DNA of 5,590 nt. It comes from Clostridia bacterium. Its GTDB lineage: Bacteria > Bacillota_A > Clostridia > Oscillospirales > CAG-382. The DNA lies in assembly GCA_017517985.1 (NCBI GenBank), contig JAFWWX010000348.1:1-5590 (forward strand), read 5' to 3'. The notes below the pieces were generated by a model. That model was not told where the DNA came from and made no database searches. It saw nothing but the letters and a program-made list of their open reading frames with translations. The position numbers and the translations under genes were made by a program. Positions 4,166 through 5,590 of the stretch are shown here, one piece after another. The number at the start of each line of letters is the position of its first letter. Positions within the stretch are counted from its first letter, which is position 1.

Positions 4166-5002
4166 ATGAATGTTACAGAAATCAGGGTTACTGACTGCGT
4201 ACCCTTTGAGAATTATCCGTTCAAGATACAGGATAATTCCGACATGGAAATGCTGATTGACAGCATAAAGGAAAGCGGTGTGCTGATACCGATAGTGGTA
4301 CGCCCGAAAGGTAAGGAATATGAAATCCTGTCGGGTCACAGAAGAATTTATGCTTGCAAAATGGCAGGGATTGATAAAGTCCCTGCCATTATCCGTGAGC
4401 TTTCCAGAGATGAAGCGGTCATCTTTATGGTGGATTCCAATCTTCATCGTGAGGGGCTGTTACCCTCCGAAAAAGGATTTGCCTACAAGATGAAGCTGGA
4501 GGCAATGAAACATCAGGGACGGACTTCTGACCAACTTGGTCAGAAGTTAACCTCCGTTCAGGCGCTTGCCAATTCTTCTTCGGACAGTAAAACACAGGTA
4601 CAGAGATATATCCGACTGACCTTTTTGGAAAAGCCATTGCTTGACTTGGTGGACGAGGGGCGAATTGCCCTGACTCCTGCGGTGGAGCTTTCCCATTTAC
4701 TGCCCGAAGAACAAAGGAACTTAATCGAAACCATAGAAAGCGAGGACTGCACCCCCTCACTTTCTCAGTCGGTCAGAATGCGAAAACTGAGTAATGACGG
4801 ATTGCTGACAATGGATAAGATATTCGAGATTATGACTGAGGTCAAGGGCAATCAGGTGGAGGTATTGAAGATACCCACCGACAGAGTACGGCAGTATTTC
4901 AAGCCGAACACCACCTACAAGCAGATGGAAGATTATATCGTAAAGGCATTGGAACACTATGCACTTTACCTGAAAAGACAAAGAAACAGAGACAGCCGAT
5001 AA
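4166..5002 (+). CDS. ParB/RepB/Spo0J-family partition-type protein
   Basis: The product is 278 aa. The N-terminal ParB domain (about 3-95) shows VTDCVPFENYPFK, then SIKESGVLIPIVVRP (33-47), the nucleotide-binding box LSGHRRIYA (55-63; GHRR where many have GERR), AGIDKVPAII (67-76) and box III NLHREGLLPSEKGFAY (92-107). A helix-turn-helix region follows (about 110-165, with TQVQRYIRLTFL at 143-154). The C-terminal ~70 residues are helical (YKQMEDYIVKALEHYALYLK). ParB proteins bind DNA and spread as CTP-dependent clamps; on mobile elements they may serve segregation or gene regulation. No parA gene is next to it. It starts directly at the relaxase stop, with only weak GGGA 7 bases upstream, so it relies on coupling. 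A perfect palindrome lies in the part coding for residues 120-128. Confidence 0.88.
   Translation: MNVTEIRVTDCVPFENYPFKIQDNSDMEMLIDSIKESGVLIPIVVRPKGKEYEILSGHRRIYACKMAGIDKVPAIIRELSRDEAVIFMVDSNLHREGLLPSEKGFAYKMKLEAMKHQGRTSDQLGQKLTSVQALANSSSDSKTQVQRYIRLTFLEKPLLDLVDEGRIALTPAVELSHLLPEEQRNLIETIESEDCTPSLSQSVRMRKLSNDGLLTMDKIFEIMTEVKGNQVEVLKIPTDRVRQYFKPNTTYKQMEDYIVKALEHYALYLKRQRNRDSR
4360..4390. repeat. 11-bp perfect inverted repeat within parB
   Basis: AATGGCAGGGA (4360-4370) is perfectly complementary to TCCCTGCCATT (4380-4390) with a 9-base loop. It codes for the conserved stretch MAGIDKVPAII. The Ala-Gly and Pro-Ala codons are naturally complementary, so protein constraint may explain much of it. 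Confidence 0.45.
4523..4547. repeat. Perfect 12+1+12 bp palindrome inside parB, candidate parS-like site
   Basis: ACTTCTGACCAA (4523-4534), a single C (4535) and TTGGTCAGAAGT (4536-4547) form a perfect palindrome. It codes for TSDQLGQKL in the helix-turn-helix region of ParB. No T-run follows, so it is not a terminator. Such a match is not expected by chance in a window this size. In Bacillus a parS site lies inside the spo0J (parB) gene, so a ParB-binding site is an attractive reading, though the sequence differs from chromosomal parS. A half-site, GGTCAGAA, recurs at 4771-4778. An mRNA hairpin is the alternative. Confidence 0.65.
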
Positions 5003-5030
5003 GGCTGATTATTGTAAAGGAGGTTTTTAG

Positions 5031-5249
5031 ATGAACAGAAACAGCAACAGACCCGTAATAGATATTCAGCGAATTCCCGTTGGTGAAAAGCCGTTTGAGG
5101 AACTTGCGGCGGAGGTTTACGGCTGGCTTTTTCAGAGTAAAAGCACAGCGAAGTCATCAGACGACACATTCGCAAACCGTAAAAAACAGCACTACAATGA
5201 CAGTATAAAGATGATTTCAGGAGGAAAAGAAGATGACACAGCAGCTTAA
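5031..5249 (+). CDS. Small 72-aa hypothetical protein between parB and the recombinase
   Basis: TAAAGGAGG (5015-5023) lies 7 bases before ATG 5031, the best ribosome site in the window, so translation is well supported. The product starts MNRNSNRPVIDIQRIPVG, followed by a likely helix (FEELAAEVYGWLFQSK), then a polar, basic stretch with SSDDTFANRKKQHYNDSIKM. There is no cysteine motif, signal peptide or membrane helix. Its last 17 bases overlap the recombinase start, and the recombinase ribosome site (AGGAGG, 5218-5223) lies inside it. Small proteins directly before serine recombinases in mobile elements are sometimes directionality factors or regulators, but those are usually basic HTH-like, and I see no HTH here. 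I do not recognise its family. Confidence 0.75.
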   Translation: MNRNSNRPVIDIQRIPVGEKPFEELAAEVYGWLFQSKSTAKSSDDTFANRKKQHYNDSIKMISGGKEDDTAA

Positions 5250-5590
5250 GAAGACAGCCCTTTATTGCAGGCTTTCCAAGGACGATGAAAGACAGGGTGA
5301 GAGCCTGTCCATTGAAACGCAAAAATCAATGCTCGTGCGCTATGCACAGGAGAACGGACTGATACCCTACGAGATTTATGTGGATGACGGGTATTCGGGT
5401 TTGAACTTTGACAGACCGGACTTTCAGAGAATGATTGATGATGTTGCGACCGGTAAAATCGGTGTGGTAGTTGTTAAGGATTTAAGCCGTTTCGGTCGAG
5501 ACCATATTGTTGTCGGGCAGTATCAGGAATTGTATTTTCCGTCCAAAAAGGTGCGTTTTATCGCATTAAATGACGGAATTGATACCCTGA
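5233..5590 (+). CDS. Large serine recombinase, N-terminal catalytic domain (3' partial)
   Basis: 119 residues are visible from ATG 5233 and the gene continues beyond the window. The resolvase/invertase catalytic domain is clear: ALYCRLSKDDER (9-20) with the nucleophile S15 and R13, GESLSIETQKSML (22-34), VDDGYSGLNFDRPDF (50-64), and VVVKDLSRFGRD (79-90) with the active-site R86 and R89. Such enzymes (TnpX of Tn4451, TndX of Tn5397) are usually over 500 aa and join attP to attB, often at a 2-bp core, so they excise and integrate the element. AGGAGG at 5218-5223 is 9 bases before the ATG. The gene overlaps the 72-aa gene by 17 bases. The position at the right of the backbone fits an integrase near one end. 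The DNA-binding recombinase and zinc-ribbon parts cannot be seen. Confidence 0.92.
   Translation, partial: MTQQLKKTALYCRLSKDDERQGESLSIETQKSMLVRYAQENGLIPYEIYVDDGYSGLNFDRPDFQRMIDDVATGKIGVVVVKDLSRFGRDHIVVGQYQELYFPSKKVRFIALNDGIDTL

Noticed and set aside
4210..4239. 9-bp inverted repeat GAATTATCC/GGATAATTC near the start of parB
   Set aside because: With a 12-base loop a match of this length is expected by chance somewhere in the window, and nothing else supports function.

Overview
The window looks like part of a mobile element of the Tn4451 / conjugative-transposon type from a Firmicute of the class Clostridia, probably a gut Lachnospiraceae or Oscillospiraceae. The evidence is strong AGGAGG-type ribosome sites, moderate GC, a sortase-anchored surface protein with an SPQTG signal, and a gene set of TnpV, a MobV-type relaxase, ParB and a large serine recombinase. 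All recognised genes read left to right. No type IV secretion gene is in the window, so it fits an integrative mobilizable element, or one end of a larger ICE; the window cannot decide which.

Layout. 2-256 is the 3' end of a cell-wall-anchored protein. 272-339 holds two hairpins, the second burying the tnpV ribosome site. 340-856 carries tnpV and an overlapping 46-aa gene, closed by a terminator at 885-933. 934-1616 is a non-coding block: a second strong terminator (1055-1083), a cluster of six imperfect repeats (about 1102-1460), and a strongly structured leader (1501-1606). 1631-2837 is a coupled pair, a 60-aa Cys-rich protein and a RepA/RecA-like ATPase with a C-terminal winged helix. 2838-3181 is non-coding and contains a recognisable pMV158-type oriT with two mutually exclusive hairpins around a GTGGG/TTA nick site, plus further repeats. 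3182-5590 is a tightly packed run: MobV relaxase, ParB (directly abutting), a 72-aa protein, and the N-terminal catalytic domain of a large serine recombinase (overlapping, cut by the window end).

How the parts fit. The serine recombinase would excise and integrate the element. The relaxase would nick oriT for transfer using a helper secretion system. The RepA-like ATPase and ParB suggest handling or maintenance of the excised circle.

The least expected signals are a perfect 12+1+12 bp palindrome inside parB, a candidate parS-like site; the oriT; the six-copy repeat cluster whose spacings are all multiples of three; and the sequestered tnpV ribosome site. Most of the backbone is otherwise familiar. 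Functions are inferred from motifs and memory of families, with no database search.
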